NCBI GenBank assembly: GCA_017163975.1
Contig: JAFFSR010000218.1
Coordinates: 4,405,501-4,469,500 of the forward strand
Origin: Anastatus disparis
Lineage: Eukaryota; Arthropoda; Insecta; Hymenoptera; Eupelmidae
DNA length: 64,000 bases
Reading direction: 5' to 3'
Shown: in pieces, positions 10,016 to 23,600 of the stretch
Layout of the letters: every line of letters starts with the position of its first letter
Numbering within the stretch: the stretch's first letter is position 1
Notes under the pieces: model-generated
The model's database searches: none
Seen by the model: the letters and a program-made list of their open reading frames with translations, nothing else
What the model was told of the DNA's origin: nothing
Position numbers and translations under genes: made by a program

Positions 10016-10186
10016 AATAAATTTCCATTAAATGAAGCCTCTTCCTTAAATAATCAACAAGATCCCTGTAACATATTGACTGTGCAAAATGGAAACAGCA
10101 ATAATACTAATAATAATGAAGATGCGACTGCAAAGACTACAAAAAATAACTTAGTCTCAATAGACAATACAAATGAAAATTTATAA
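10016..10186 (+). other. Asn-rich open stretch inside the foldback element
   Basis: 56 codons between two stops, rich in N, T and S (for example LNNQQDPCNILTVQNGNSNN), in a stretch with higher GC and far better codon structure than its surroundings. No start codon fits well. It may be the C-terminal end of a captured or decayed gene. Nothing known is recognised. Confidence 0.3.
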
Positions 10187-10775
10187 AAAAAAAACTATCT
10201 TAGAAACAACAATGTTTAAATATTTATATTTAATAATGTTATTAAATTAAAAATGTGTTTATTAGTATAAATTATTTATCTTATCTCATTACTTGATATG
10301 TATTACAAAAGAATAATTATTTTTTTGAAGTTGTCTCTATTAAACTTTTATTATTTATAAATTTCTAATAATATTAATGTTTAAATATTTAATGCTAATA
10401 TAGAATGTAAGTTTTTCATTACAAATTATATTTCAAATATATATTGCTAATTCTTATGTTTTAAATTACTTTTTATATTTTACTTTTATAATTTATAAAA
10501 GTATTTTTCAATTTTTTCAATATTGTCGTTTTATTAACCTTACATTTATCCCAAGGGGCATTAATACATTAAAATTTATGAAAATATCTAAAATGAAAAC
10601 GGCTTATTTTAATACACCGTTTCATGCCTAAAAAGTGTATTAAACACTATTAAAATGTATAAAAAATGTACGCATGTGTATCAAAGTGTGCATGGTAAAA
10701 CCATTTTTTAATTTCTTACTTAGAAATGTATCGAAGTGTATCGTGTTTTATTAAAATGTATTATATTACATAAAG

Positions 10776-11139
10776 AGAGCGCGGTGGCGTAACGGATAGA
10801 GCTCTTGCCTTCAACGCGGAGGGCATGGGTTCGAATCCTGGCCAGGTACCTCTAAACTTTTTTTTCGAAAGAAAATTAGTGTACGTGCCATTTTATATCG
10901 CGACTCTCAAAAATCCGATCTCATTGGGTATCGGTTGATTGTTGGTCACCAAAAGTGGCTGACCATCCATCGGTAGTCAAAGTTTTCGGTATGGTGGGTC
11001 TGACAGTCTAGCCTGATGTAATGTGATAAACAGATACCGGGCGGGGACTCCCTCGACCTCACCATAGAAAAAAGATTAATCATATAGAGGACAATATCCT
11101 TTATATATTAATCTTTAAAAAAAAAAAAAAGAAAAAAAA
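10776..11139 (+). mobile_element. tRNA-derived SINE, family 2, near full length
   Basis: The tRNA-like head (about 10780-10850) has an A box TGGCGTAACGG and B box GGTTCGAATCC. The unique body follows (GTGTACGTGCCATTTTATATCGCGAC... to GGGCGGGGACTCCCTCGACC) with an A-rich tail. Two more copies lie on the minus strand at 20833-21142 and 36900-37165. It sits in the right arm of the foldback element. No clear target duplication, because the flank is repetitive. Confidence 0.82.
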
Positions 11140-11757
11140 TGTATCAAAGTGTACAAACGTGTGCAAAATAAAACAGAAAAAGGATAATACTCAGAAGTGT
11201 ATCAAGATGTACCATAGTATATTAAAGTGTGTCAAAGTGTGTAAAAGTGTATCAACGTGTACAAACGTGTGCAAAATAAAACAGGAAAAGGTTAATACTC
11301 AGAAGTGTATCAAGATGTACCATAGTATATTAAAGTGTATCAAAGTGTGTAAAAGTGTATCAAAGTGTACAAACGTGTGCAAAATAAAACAGGAAAAACA
11401 ATTTAGGCTAATACTCAGAAGTGTATCAACATGTACCATAGTATATTAAAGTGTGTAAAAGTGTATCAAAGTGTGTAAAAGTGTATCAAAATGTGTCAAA
11501 GTGTATCAAAATGTGTCAAAGTGTATAACATCAAAAAAATTGAGGAAATTTAATTTCAGCTCACTTTTTAAGAAATGTACCAAAGTGTACCAAAGTGTAT
11601 CTAAGTGTATCAGAGTGTATCAAAATGGATCGAGAATAAGGTCTGAAAAATCGCTCTTAGATACATTTTCATACACTTTGATACATTTTTGTATGCTTCA
11701 ATACACTTTCATACACTTTTATACATTTTGATACACCGAAAAATTTCCATTCGGGTG

Positions 11758-11977
11758 AGAATGTTGGGTTCCAAAATTATTTATTAACATTTTTCAATTT
11801 TGTACAGGAATCCAAATATCTTAAAAAATAATGAATGAATTTATTTGAAAATGTATCTCAATAATCATCATGGTACATACTACAAGCTAATGCATTTCTT
11901 TTCTGGAAATTCAGCAATAAAATGGAAAGGAAGCTAATATCTATAAGTAGAGGTGTAGTGTCCGTTTCACATCTCCT
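11758..11977. mobile_element. palindromic MITE family 1, right half (split copy)
   Basis: Continues the element begun at 8503-8650. It carries TGGTACATACTACAAGCTAA (inverse of the left arm motif) and ends GTGTAGTGTCCGTTTCACAT, the family's terminal sequence. Confidence 0.75.
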
Positions 11978-12293
11978 TAATAGAAGTTAGGGGTCATATT
12001 TATTATTATTTTTTTTTTTTTTAATAAAAAAGTTTTAATTTAATGATTTTCTTAGAAATGTTCAGAAGGCTCGATTAATGTTCTTTATTTTCATAGAAAA
12101 AATTAATTTGTTTTTCTGAAAATACCAGTTAATCGAAAAACACACCGATGCGAAATCTTATGTGTAGATGAAGAGTTAATATATTTAAATATTCTTTGAG
12201 CTTTAAATTCGTGAAAACTATTTTAATCTGTCAATAAACTATTATTCTTTAGTAATATATTTGTTAATGTTTCTTCAAATTAGTTAAGGTTGA

Positions 12294-12650
12294 GAGGATG
12301 TGAAACGGACACTACACCTATACTCATGAATTTGGCCTATCTTTTCATTTTATTGCAAAATTTGAGGGAAAGTAATGCTTTAGCTTGTAGTATTTACCAC
12401 GAAGATTATTCATGTTAAATTTTAAAATAAATTCATTCATTAGTTTTGCAGAATTTTGAGTTTCAATATTATGTATTAAAATTTTTAGATTTTGTACAAC
12501 AAATTTAAATTTCTGAAAAACTAATGAGTAACTTTATTTAAAAATTTATCCGAATAATCTTCATGCATTTCTTTTTTTAAAATTATGCAATAAAATAAAA
12601 AGATAGTCGATATTTATGAATACAGGTGTAGTATCCATTTTAAATCTCCT
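12294..12650. mobile_element. palindromic MITE family 1, intact copy
   Basis: About 357 bp. The left end GATGTGAAACGGACACTACA is mirrored at the right by GTGTAGTATCCATTTTAAAT. The arms meet near 12475 around an AT-rich centre. No ORF. This copy serves as the reference for the interrupted copies at 8503-11977 and 39.1-40.8 kb. Confidence 0.78.
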
Positions 12651-14129
12651 AAAGATTGTCTATGTTCGAAAAAGTCACAAAAGTTGTCTTCTATTGTAGT
12701 CATTGTATTTATTATTAAAAATTTCTCATAATACTTACTAACTAGCTATTTATTTTCTTTATTCTTATATTTCATTGATACTGAATGTTTAGAATTCAAT
12801 GAATCAGTAATTTTTAAATATGTGTAATTTTAACTGTTAAGATGCGTGCATTTCGCAGAATCCAAGTCAGTATTATTTAACAGTTAATGAATTTCCTTTA
12901 TGGCACTGCGTGACATAAATTCGCACTTATACCACGCTTCTACGTGTTATAAATAGCCTATTATTTAACAGTGAAAAAAAAGGACTGTGAAAAATGTTTA
13001 ACTTTTTTGTACGGTTCAATAAAGAAAGACTAATTTTAGATGTGCCTTAACACTTGATCAACAAGAAACGTCAGTATACTAAGCAATAATTTGATATCTT
13101 GATTATTTTGTAAAGTTTCCATTGATAATTATAAGGTGTAGATTATTACAACTCATTTATATTGACAGTTTTAAAATTAAATAACAATTATAAGCAAGTA
13201 AAATATGAGTAAAACTAAATTGATAGTAGCATAACATGCAAAGCGAAGAGGTATAGTCATTTCGGCGTTGTATTATAAAATGCTTCGGGGAATCCTCTAT
13301 TACTACGCACGATTGCTATTGCTATACTATACATAAGTTACCTCCTCACCGCTTCTACGACGCTAATACATACGTGGAACAAAATTTAAATTTATGACTT
13401 TATAAAAGATAATTTCAACAAACAATTTCACGTAATATCAATTATATTGATTAAAATTAATTATTATTATTACACATTTTAAGTATATTTTTAAAATTAT
13501 AATTTTTTAAAATCTTTTTCGATTCATCATTCACGGAGTGTTTAGTTTTGGCTCATATATAGTTTTCGCTTTTTTTTTTTAATTTATCATTCACGGAACG
13601 CCTAGTACTTGCTTTTTTACAGTTTTCGTTTTTATTTTTTGAATTATCATTCGTGAAGTGCATAGTTTTTGTTTGTTATTGTTTTTTATTAGTACAGATT
13701 TAATATGGCGAATTTATATCACTCGAGCTATAAAATAATATAAGATACTCGTGACTTTAGTGGCCCATTATTTCACGGCGCTTAGCAGCCGAGCGTTGCG
13801 AGGCTTTCCCCTTAAGCTGAAGTTAAGGGTTAACAAAAAACGAGTAACAGAAATGTTTATGAATAAAATTTATTACATCCTTATTTTATCTAAACTAACA
13901 TATGAGTTAGAGTTAATTTGGACATTGTAGTAGATGTGCACAATGCACACCTACTACTTAGATTTTTTTTATAGTTCTGTCATCTATCTGCGAATGCTTA
14001 TATACAAACTTTTAGTTCTTAATAGTTAATAATTGTAATTTTACAGCTAAGAAAATAAAATTAAAAACCTGCAAATACGTAATTCATTAACTGTAAGTTA
14101 TTTCTTTTCTCAGTGTAATGATGAAATTA
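12651..14129. other. intergenic, no gene seen; short tandem repeat at 13522-13690
   Basis: AT-rich sequence. The only structure noted is three ~60-65 bp repeats beginning ATCATTCACGGAGTG, ATCATTCACGGAACG and ATCATTCGTGAAGTG, each with a T-rich tail. No coding signal. Confidence 0.6.
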
Positions 14130-15250
14130 ATAAGTGATTTTAACATGATTTTAACTTTTTACAATGAAAACTAAAATAAAACTATCTACATATATATATT
14201 TTAAATTAAGATCGATACAAACTACTTTGCAGCATATTTAAAACTAGAAACATTCAAAGTGAAAATTTTCTTTACATATCAATAGCATATCAGTATATAA
14301 TACAGGATTGAATTTGCAATTAAGTGGACTTAAAATAGATCACTTTTTTACTGATTATGCAAGTAATAATTTTTTAAAAATTACACTGCTTCAAAGAAAA
14401 ATTAACAAAATATTGAGTACATTTGTGAAATTAAAATGGTTTGAATAAATATAAAAAAAAAATTATTATTACATTGAACACAAATATTATACGTAAATGT
14501 CTTATCCTAAATAGTAAAGTACTACAAGTTATTTTAATTTGAAAATAAAATCAACTTTATTTATTTCATAAAAGATAATAGAAAATAATAGGAAACTTAT
14601 ATGCACAGCAAGAAATCATCTAAATAATATTTATGAAAGTTTTTAAAAAAAACGTTTCTTTTTTATAAAAAATATATTAATTTCGTGAAAATTTTTATCA
14701 ATATTTGTTTTCTAATGCTTACAAGTTCTTTATTATTCGTAAATTATGTAAATAAAAAAATATTTAAAGTTTTCTTAATTTTATCATAAATTATTAAATC
14801 AGATTAAGCAAAATAATAATTTGTTTGGCGTACCATTAGAATTTAGTTAAATAATTTTACTTTAATACTTGGTTGCATATCTATTTTGAGTAAGCGAAGT
14901 TTATGTTCGATTTTATCAGTCGTTAATAGCGTATTATTTTATGTATCGGAATAAACAAGTATTAATTTTGAGTTTTTTATAAAATAAGATGAGAAAGCAT
15001 AATGTCATAGCATTTAGCGATAAAAAGATATTGAAGATTTTTTTCTTATGTGTCGTAAAATCAAATTTATAAATATAAACTTATTATTTCATGTTTTATT
15101 AAATATTATTCAATTATTAAACAATAATTTTCAATGACTTTGTCGAAACTATCCTTGCAGCTGTTATATCAGTAAGGGTCTGATTTTTTAGGCTTTAGAC
15201 ATATTTATTTTATTGTATACATATATGTATGTGTGTATGTAGAATTCAGG
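14130..15250 (-). repeat. segmental duplicate B of the P450 upstream flank
   Basis: A diverged match to about 27135-28560: the 5' UTR block with GATCGATACAAACTACTTTG, the region before it, and further landmarks such as TTATCAGTCGTTAATAGCGT versus TTATCAGCTATTTATAAGGT and a TTAGRCTT...ACATRTATGTA segment. At the position of the ATG the coding sequence of exon 1 is not recognisable; the frame reaches a stop after 19 codons and lacks the proline hinge. Confidence 0.7.
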
Positions 15251-17691
15251 TGAAATATCAGTTGAGAACAATGTTTATCGCATACGTAATAGTTGCCGAG
15301 GGCACATACATTGCGCCTGAGATAGACGTGTGAAGAATTACAACTCGATAAATTAATATTAATAAAATATTAAAGTTTTTTTTTCAAAGTTTTCAATTTC
15401 TTCTTATTTGACACTTCAACCTAATAACTATAAAATCTATGCAGCGTGCACGCGTGCATAACCAAAGAAAAGAAAGGTGTTTACAAGTTGAATGTCTTGT
15501 TTAAAATTTATTCAAAAAAATTTGTAAATTATCATTAGATTCAATTGTGGTAAAAAGTATTTGTATATCTTCAAGAAAAATAAGTGATTTTAAACTAATT
15601 TTTGTCTCTCTTATGAATTATTTCTTTTTTTTATTTATCATTTATGATTAAAGTTTTTAAAATTCAGTTTATAAAATTCTTTAGTTATTTATACATAGTG
15701 ACAGAAATGAAATTTTGAATTCAGATAAAAAATCTGCTTACTCTGCATCTCCTAAATCTGCGTGCCTTGAATCTCCTAAGTCGAACATATCCACGATTAT
15801 TTAAAAATTTGAATACTTGATCCAAAGATTCAATAGTTTAGTTTTAATAAAAATTTTTTTATAAGTTTCTAAGAAAAATTACTGCAATTCAAAATACACT
15901 TTTTCATTTTTAAAATTAATTCTACATTTCTTGTTTTCATTCAAGGAATTAAAAATAAAAACAAATTTTTAAATCCGTAAGAAATATATGAAAAAAAATT
16001 CTTTTGATTCTGTAATATATTATTTTTCTAAGATTTCATATTTATTCAATTCTTCAATCATGTTTCCTTTAAGACTAAGAAGATTTTATTTTTGATTCTG
16101 GAGAAATCCTGTTTTTTGTCAGGTGAAAAGAATATCTCTATAGACTCACAGAATCCTACTTAATTCAAAATTCCATTTTTTCTACGCATTTTATACTAGA
16201 AATATTTCACAAAGTTTCGATATTTTTCTAGAATTCTTTTCCGTATTTAGATATATTGCATTATTAAATATATAATTTCTTAAAATTATTAAATAAATGA
16301 ATATCAAAATACAGACAATTTTAATATTATTGTAGTAAATTAAATTTTAATTTTATCAAACAAATTTACTGAATTCCATTATCAGTGGAATTTTAATCAA
16401 ACTTACTCAGTTTTTTATAGTAACGATTAATTGGCTTATAAAAAATTGCTAATTGAATGATAAGAATAATATTTACTGAAGTAATTAATAAAATTTTACT
16501 GATTTGAACTTACAAAGTTCAAAAATTACAATGGGCATAATAAAGAACAGTTTTTTATTTATTCACTATACTATTTTAATCTTAAATGAACTTATTAATT
16601 TGCAACAGTGACAATTCAATTTGCTAAATATATTTAAAATAAGTTGTTAAAAAATTAATATTATAATTGTTTTAAAAGACAATGAATTTTAATCAAAATT
16701 AATACATCTTCCGCTGTGTAAAATTTTGTTAAAGAAACTATTTCATTCGCATGCAAAAAATTTTTAATAGGTTTTTAAACTAATTTCAAATAAAATATGC
16801 TTAACAACAAATCGGTCCATTTATAAAATACGTTAATGCACAAGCACTCATCAAGGTTTACATCCGCTTTATTATAATCTTTTCCTTTTTACATTAATTT
16901 ATAATACAAACTTTTTTTTAAATAAACAAGGCATTAAATAATAATTTGAACTTAAATATTATAATCTATATGGATTCGTATAAACTAATACTTAATACTA
17001 CGAAGTTGAACTACAAAAATCATTTCTTAAATCTATCGCATATTACATTTCGTTGAAAGTTTTACTTTATAAATTTATTTAAGTATAAATATCATTATAA
17101 AATTTATGTTTTCAACAGGAACATTATGTTTATATGTAGAATATTAATTTTGAAAAGTAAAAAATACAGATTCTTTGGTAAGGCGTCATTAAAAATTATA
17201 AAATTATGCAAAATGCACTTTAATTCTGAGTACTCATTCAATCTCTTAACTATTTTTCAATGTTAAATACAAAAATAAATCTCTGTAAATAAAGTATTTG
17301 TAGACAAGATAAAAGTTTATTAAAATAATATAAAATTTCAAATTGAAACAAATAAAAACTGTAAATGTATCTTTCAACGTGAAAATAGAAGCCACATTAC
17401 AAAAGCATTATCCTCGTAATTGTAAATACAACATTGTTTAAGTTGAAAATACTATTTTATGTTAAAATTAATTTTTTATTTCTAAAAATTCATAGACTTC
17501 TATAATAAATATTGAATTAAATTATAATGATATTATCCATCATTAGCTTTTGACTATAAAAAAAAATTCTTATATTATCTTTACATCATTAATGTACAAC
17601 ATTTTTCTAGAACAGACGTATTAAAAATCATAAAAAATTAATTCTCATTAAAAATATTATAATTATCCTTAATAAATTGTTACATAACTGA
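15251..17691. other. AT-rich intergenic sequence, nothing recognised
   Basis: Read on both strands; no exon with splice signals, tRNA or repeat of known type was seen. It lies downstream of the P450 stop codon and must contain that gene's 3' UTR and polyadenylation site if the gene is expressed. Confidence 0.5.
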
Positions 17692-20600
17692 TCACCTTGG
17701 GATTTTAATAAATTTCAAGAAGATAGGCTTCGTCGTTTTAAGTATGACATTAAACTCGAATCGTAGATTCTGAATACTCTCCACGGGCTCGATTTGGTAA
17801 TTGCTGATGACTCGTGCCACTATCAATTTCATCTCGTTCATTGCAAATTTTTGCCCTGTAAATATAATATAAATACATATATAAATAATATAAATAATAA
17901 TCATAATATAAATGATCTTAAAACTTTATAATCAGTATCGATTATTAGTACATTATCAATAGACTTTGCTTGTGTGTAACACATATAGTATACACTTTTG
18001 GTACACAGTAAAAAAATTTTCGGAACATTGTACATCGCTGAGCGTGGTAAATATCGGGACCAATGCTAATCGTGGTAAATTCACATTAAAACCGGTAAAA
18101 TTACATGACCCATCGTTACGGAACTTATACTAACCTACATTCGAAATAATTAAATAAAAAACATACGTTGAATGATTATCACTTATGATATTTGAAAACA
18201 TTATTTAATAACTATATTAAACATCAATTAATAATAGTATTTCTTATAGTATATAAAATGTGTTTCTTTTTATTATTTTTTTATCCAACACATTTATTTA
18301 TTGTTATCGAAATCATAATGTTGTACATATTAAGAATGTTAACATTTTCCGCCCCCTAAAGGTTTGTTAATATTTGCTTCAACACATCTATTTTTATTAA
18401 AATATCATTAAAAAAATATATAAACATAATGCATAGAATATCAATGCGAATAAATAAGTTACTTTTAACGTAGATTACTATAAAATAATTTTAATATTAC
18501 TAATCATATCAAATGAAACAAAAAGCGAATATTTATGTATGTGGAAATTTTATAAAACCTGTCACAAAAGGCGATATTTTACGTCTCTCCTCTGCGACTT
18601 TGCGCGTGTATGTGTAAAACTAAATATGTTTACATCGCAGAGGATGTTATATTAAACACGCAAAGACACCTAATGGAAACTGTAGATTCTTTGTTGAAAA
18701 ATTTTCAAAAATATCTGTACATTATGTTTTTTATTAATTAAAATACAAGACTGTAATATAGAGATATTTTTTAAAAATTTAGATTGAGAATAAGAAATTT
18801 GGAAAACTGTAATGTCGGTATTTAACATCCCTTCAAGTTAAATTATTAATTTTATTTTTAATTTCATTACATAAAATAATAGAAACAGCTATTTTTTCAT
18901 CCCGTTTTATTGAGAAGTAGAGAATCTAAATTTCACTTGCAATAATTTCATGTGGTAGAAGAGGAAGCACTTAAGCGAAAAGTTGGGGAAGATGACTTAT
19001 TGACACATGTCATATTGAGAATAGCCACGTACTGTTTATCAAAAAATTTTAATTTTATTTGTTATGTATGTTTTTTTTAAAAGAGTTTTACCTCTTCATT
19101 ATGGATGTGGTAGTCAGACATTGAATCGTGTAGCATTAAATGATTGCAAAAGAGCATTAGTTAATGTTCAATTATTTGGAATAAGCAAAATAAATCCACA
19201 CAATCAAATCAAATAAAGTAAGATGTTTATTTTTAAACACCGAATGATATTGGGTAAATATTTGTATGACGAAATTTTTTATAATGAAGATAATGGAGCA
19301 ACTAGTTATTAATAATAAACCTTTGAGATTAAAATTTATTTTCTAACAAATAGAATGCTCTATTGAATGCAGTCAAACAAATTATACGAAAGATATAAAA
19401 AAAATAAAAACAATCAAAATAAAGAATATTTAGAGAAAAATATTTTGATAATATTGAAATTGGAAAAGTTAAGAAAGGTTTTTGGTCTGTAAAGCTGAAA
19501 GTATTTTATAAAAAGTCAATCAACGCTAATTTAAAATATGTTTATATGTAAGTTTGTTATTTAATTATTAAAGTTATATATTATTCGCAATAAACTATTT
19601 AAGAAATTGACAGTGACTCTTTGATGTAATTTTAAATTATTTTTCATGTAACTTTGCTTTTATAAGTTTTTTTATTATTTACATAACTATAATTTTATCA
19701 AGTTCCTTATTTAAGCAAGTACAAGTAACCTTACCGAGTTACAAAAAAAAGAACTAATCTAACATTGGTAATTACAGAGTATCCCTGACCATAATAACGA
19801 CAATTGAACACAATAAAGAAAAAATTAACATACAATTCACATTTTCAATTTTTGCTTTCAACAAAAAGTAAGTTATTTAGACCACAATTCGGTATTTATA
19901 GATATAATAATCTTATTATTATTATTATTAAAATTAAAATTGGATCATACTGATTTTTTGCTGCATACAGATTTAACCCATAAAAATTGTTACGAATATA
20001 TATTTTGTAAAAAAATATATTTTTGCTTCCGAGATACGAATTTTTCCAACCGGTATCCAAGATATGACCTTTTTATTCTGAATCGACGATGTGCAATACT
20101 TTTATATATGAAGTTCACGTGTTAAAAAATTAATGTAAAAATTTTTTATTCTTTGATAGTTACCAATACAATTGCGCGGCCCCGCACTAAACGGAAGATA
20201 CGCGAATGGATGTCTGGTTTTTATTTGCTCCGGCAGAAATCGATCAGGATTAAATTTCTCAGGTTCTGGCCAAAATTCCGGATTTCTATGCAGGTCATAG
20301 AACATTAAAGCCACTTCAGTCTTAGCAGGTATGGTGTAATTTTCTGGAAAGAGAACAAAAATTTTAGTACTCACATTTCTCACATAATTATTTTAATGAA
20401 GAATATTCTAATAACTACTAAAATTTGCTGTAATTCGAAACGATGGTTGTCTTTATGATTCTTGTAAATTTCTATTTGTATATCGAAGTTATAAATAAAG
20501 AAATAGATACATTGTAATAAGTATCTAGACTCTGTTGATCACTACAAGTTAAAAACTCAAAAAAAAAAACTTTTTTCAAATTTTACCTAAGGTGGAAATC

Positions 20601-23600
20601 AATTTGTATCATCAATTTACGACTTATTGTAAAGTAAAATGAAAGAAACAAATTGCACAAACACATTTCTTTATAAAAAAGCAAAATATCTGTGAAAAAT
20701 ACAATTATCCGGCATACCCTGTTACATCTTAGGAATGATAATCAAGTAGGCAGTTTTGTGCCCGAAATACATTAAATTTTGGTCTTATTTTTTATGGAAT
20801 ATCATCCACTTAATAATGTTTCATTCTATCAATTTTTTTTTTTTTTTTGAAAAAAAAAGATTAATATATAAAGGATATTGTCCTCTATATGATTAACCTT
20901 TTTTATATGGTGAAGTCGAGGGAGTCCCCGCCCGGTACCATTTAACACATTACATCAGGCTAGACTGTCAGACCCACCATACCGAAAACTTTGACTACCG
21001 ATGGATAATCAGCCACTTTTGTGACCAGCAATCAACCGATACCCAATGAGGTCGGATTTTTAAGAGTCGCGATATAAATGGCACATACACTAATTTTTTT
21101 TCGAAAAAAAGTTTAGAGGTACCTGGCCAGGATTCGAACTCATTCATTCTATCAATAAATTAGATCACTTGTTATTTCAGCTCTCAAAAATTATTAAAAA
21201 ATCAGTCTTTCATGCTTTTAGTTGAAAGTGATCAATAGAGACCTGATAATAGTTAACATCTCATAAAATGATACTTTGAAATTATTTTAATTAAAAAAAT
21301 GTATAATTACTGAGTTGTATATCCTTCTGCAAACAGCGTCCGATCACGGGGCCAGATGGAAACAGGCGTAAAGATTCCTTTATGCACCTATCTAAATATT
21401 CGCACCTTATTACGTTGGCTGGTGTAATAAGATTATCATTTTTCTGCGTGATGTTATAAATTTCAGCTCTAACACGATCCTATGTATTTTAAAATTAAAA
21501 TTATACTATCGAAAATAAGCCCTAAATTATTTATCACACAAAACTTACTTGAGCTTCAACATTTTCAGCTAAGCACGCGAAGACAAATGTTAACGTTATT
21601 GCTACGGTTTCATATCCCTAAAAATATTAAGTAATATATTAAAACTGTCGATGATCATTCTTCGATTGAAGAGAAAGTATTTAAAATTTATTAGTTTAAA
21701 ATAATAATTAAAATAAACGACTTGTGCAGTAAATAAATAGTTTGCTTTCATTAAACAAATTAAACTTTACTATACGTTAGATATTTAATTGACATGATAA
21801 GACTGTCATTCATTATAAACCGATGATAAAAATTTTTTATTAACGATTTTTTTTGAAACATGATTTAAAAAACGTTGGTTAATTAGAAAATTAAATCGAT
21901 TGAAATCTTGTATTAGCGTACTATTCATATTTTTTAAATTTTAATCAAAATGTAGAGATTTCGATGTTGAAATCATTTAATGTATTGATTATTGATGTTT
22001 ATTTTAAATATTATTTACAACATTGTGATTGGATTCCATTATGCAGTCGTTTGGTTTAGAAAAAACGAATATTTATTCGCTAGTTTTGTAATATAATTAC
22101 TTTTTTATCTAAATTTTGTAAATTTTTTCTAATAATATTTAATTTTTTGAGTAATCAATATTTTAATATTCCAAAATCACCAATTTTACAATGATTTACT
22201 GTTGCTATGACATTCTACTTGAATTAAATGACAATATTAAAATAATACTACAATAAAAATAAAGAAAAACTATTAGAGTAATTGAAAATTTTTAAATATT
22301 ACTTACAGCAGCTACGAAAGTGTGTACTTCTTCCATAATACCTTCGTCGTCTATAAGACCTTCTTTTTTTGCTGTTAAAAGTAGATCCAGCAAAATTAAT
22401 TTCTTGCTATGTACTAAAAAGAAAAAGAAATATATGTTAGTATAGTCTTAATTAAAATAAATAATATATTATATATTTTCAAATTGATACCATTAATTTT
22501 ATCATCATTATTATCATCATCATCTAGTACATCAAGGTTATCATCAACGAAATTTTGAAAAGGCTGATATCCATGGGTATCAAGATGATTTTGCCGAGTA
22601 CCTATGATCTATTTTATATTATTGTTACGGGTGGTTTGATTTTTCCAAAGTTCGTTATTTTTTCATGTATAATTAGTAGAATTTTGAAATTTCGAGTTCT
22701 ACTTTTCTTAATCTATATTTTACGTATGTGAAAATTTCATTTTCGATTCATTTTTACAATTGAAATGTATTTATTGAATAAATTATGTTCTGTGTACTTG
22801 TCAATTCTATGTATGAATTATAATTTATTATAATGAAATGCATTTCGATTGCAAACATGAATTGAAAACAGTATTTCTGTACAATTTATATTATAAATTA
22901 TCATTCAAAATTTGAAAATTCTAAGGTAAGCTAAAAAAATGGATTTTCGGAAGAACGAACACCACCAATATAACTTGTTATTCACAGTAGTAAATAGATA
23001 TGGATTAAGGGAGACCGGGGCCAATATTAACATTTTTTGAAAAAACATCTTTATTTTTTTATCCAAGTATTATTTAATTATACAGCCTATACTATATGTT
23101 ATTATAAGCTATCAGCTATGATTTCGCACAAATTTTTTTTTTAAATCATCAATAGATTTTTTTTGGGAAGAGATTTATTAAAAAAGTTTTCATGTTAATT
23201 TTTACACCGTGTGTGGGGTAAATATTAACATTAAATTTTAATTTTCACCAAACTGGCGAAACATAGCCTCTTTTTGGAGCCACTTTTTAAATCCCTGATT
23301 TAAAAAGACATTAATAGAATAAATAAACACCAATTTTTATAAATGTAACAATTTCTCTTGTCAACCTGTCTAGGTACTTTTATTAAATTAAAAATTGAAA
23401 CTAATTATAATTTTACACAAAAATTTTTAAATGCATACTAAATTTTAAGAAAATGAAAAACTGAACTGAGGAAACTCAATAGCCAAATTTTTTATATCCC
23501 TCTGTTCGCCTTTACTTATCCTGTTACTTTCAGCTGTGTGTTATTTGTTTGTTTGTATACATTAAGTATTTATACTAACAAATAATGAATAGCTTAATTT

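Larger units (their letters stand above)
8651..11757. mobile_element. foldback (FB)-like element with arms of 10-bp tandem repeats
   Basis: The ends are inverted copies of each other (left CCCCAGTGAAAATGG; right end read in reverse ACCCGAATGGAAAT), and both arms carry the landmark TAAGAGCGATWTTTCRGACC between repeat blocks of opposite orientation (8680-8800 and 11580-11745). Inner blocks at 9625-10005 (TGATACACTT sense) and 10660-10760 plus 11138-11640 (AAAGTGTATC sense) are also inverted to each other. The unit is 10 bp with frequent variants, giving arms over 1 kb, the hallmark of Foldback-type elements. An LTR-like insert (8814-9599) and a SINE (10776-11139) interrupt the arms. No transposase is visible, so it is non-autonomous. 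Class assignment is inference. Confidence 0.72.

Noticed and set aside
10780..10850. Possible true tRNA genes at 7285-7366 and 10780-10850
   Set aside because: Each is followed directly by a SINE body and tail, and the family at 10780 has dispersed copies, so they are SINE heads.
14130..14145. A third P450 first exon at the ATG of duplicate B
   Set aside because: The frame gives 19 unrelated residues then a stop, without the proline hinge or donor.
17692..17904. A separate 70-codon gene at the P450 3' end, with similar short ORFs at 20102-20383, 24990-25202, 45214-45474 and 50039-50233
   Set aside because: These are single exons of the P450 and odorant receptor plus read-through into introns; splice sites trim them.
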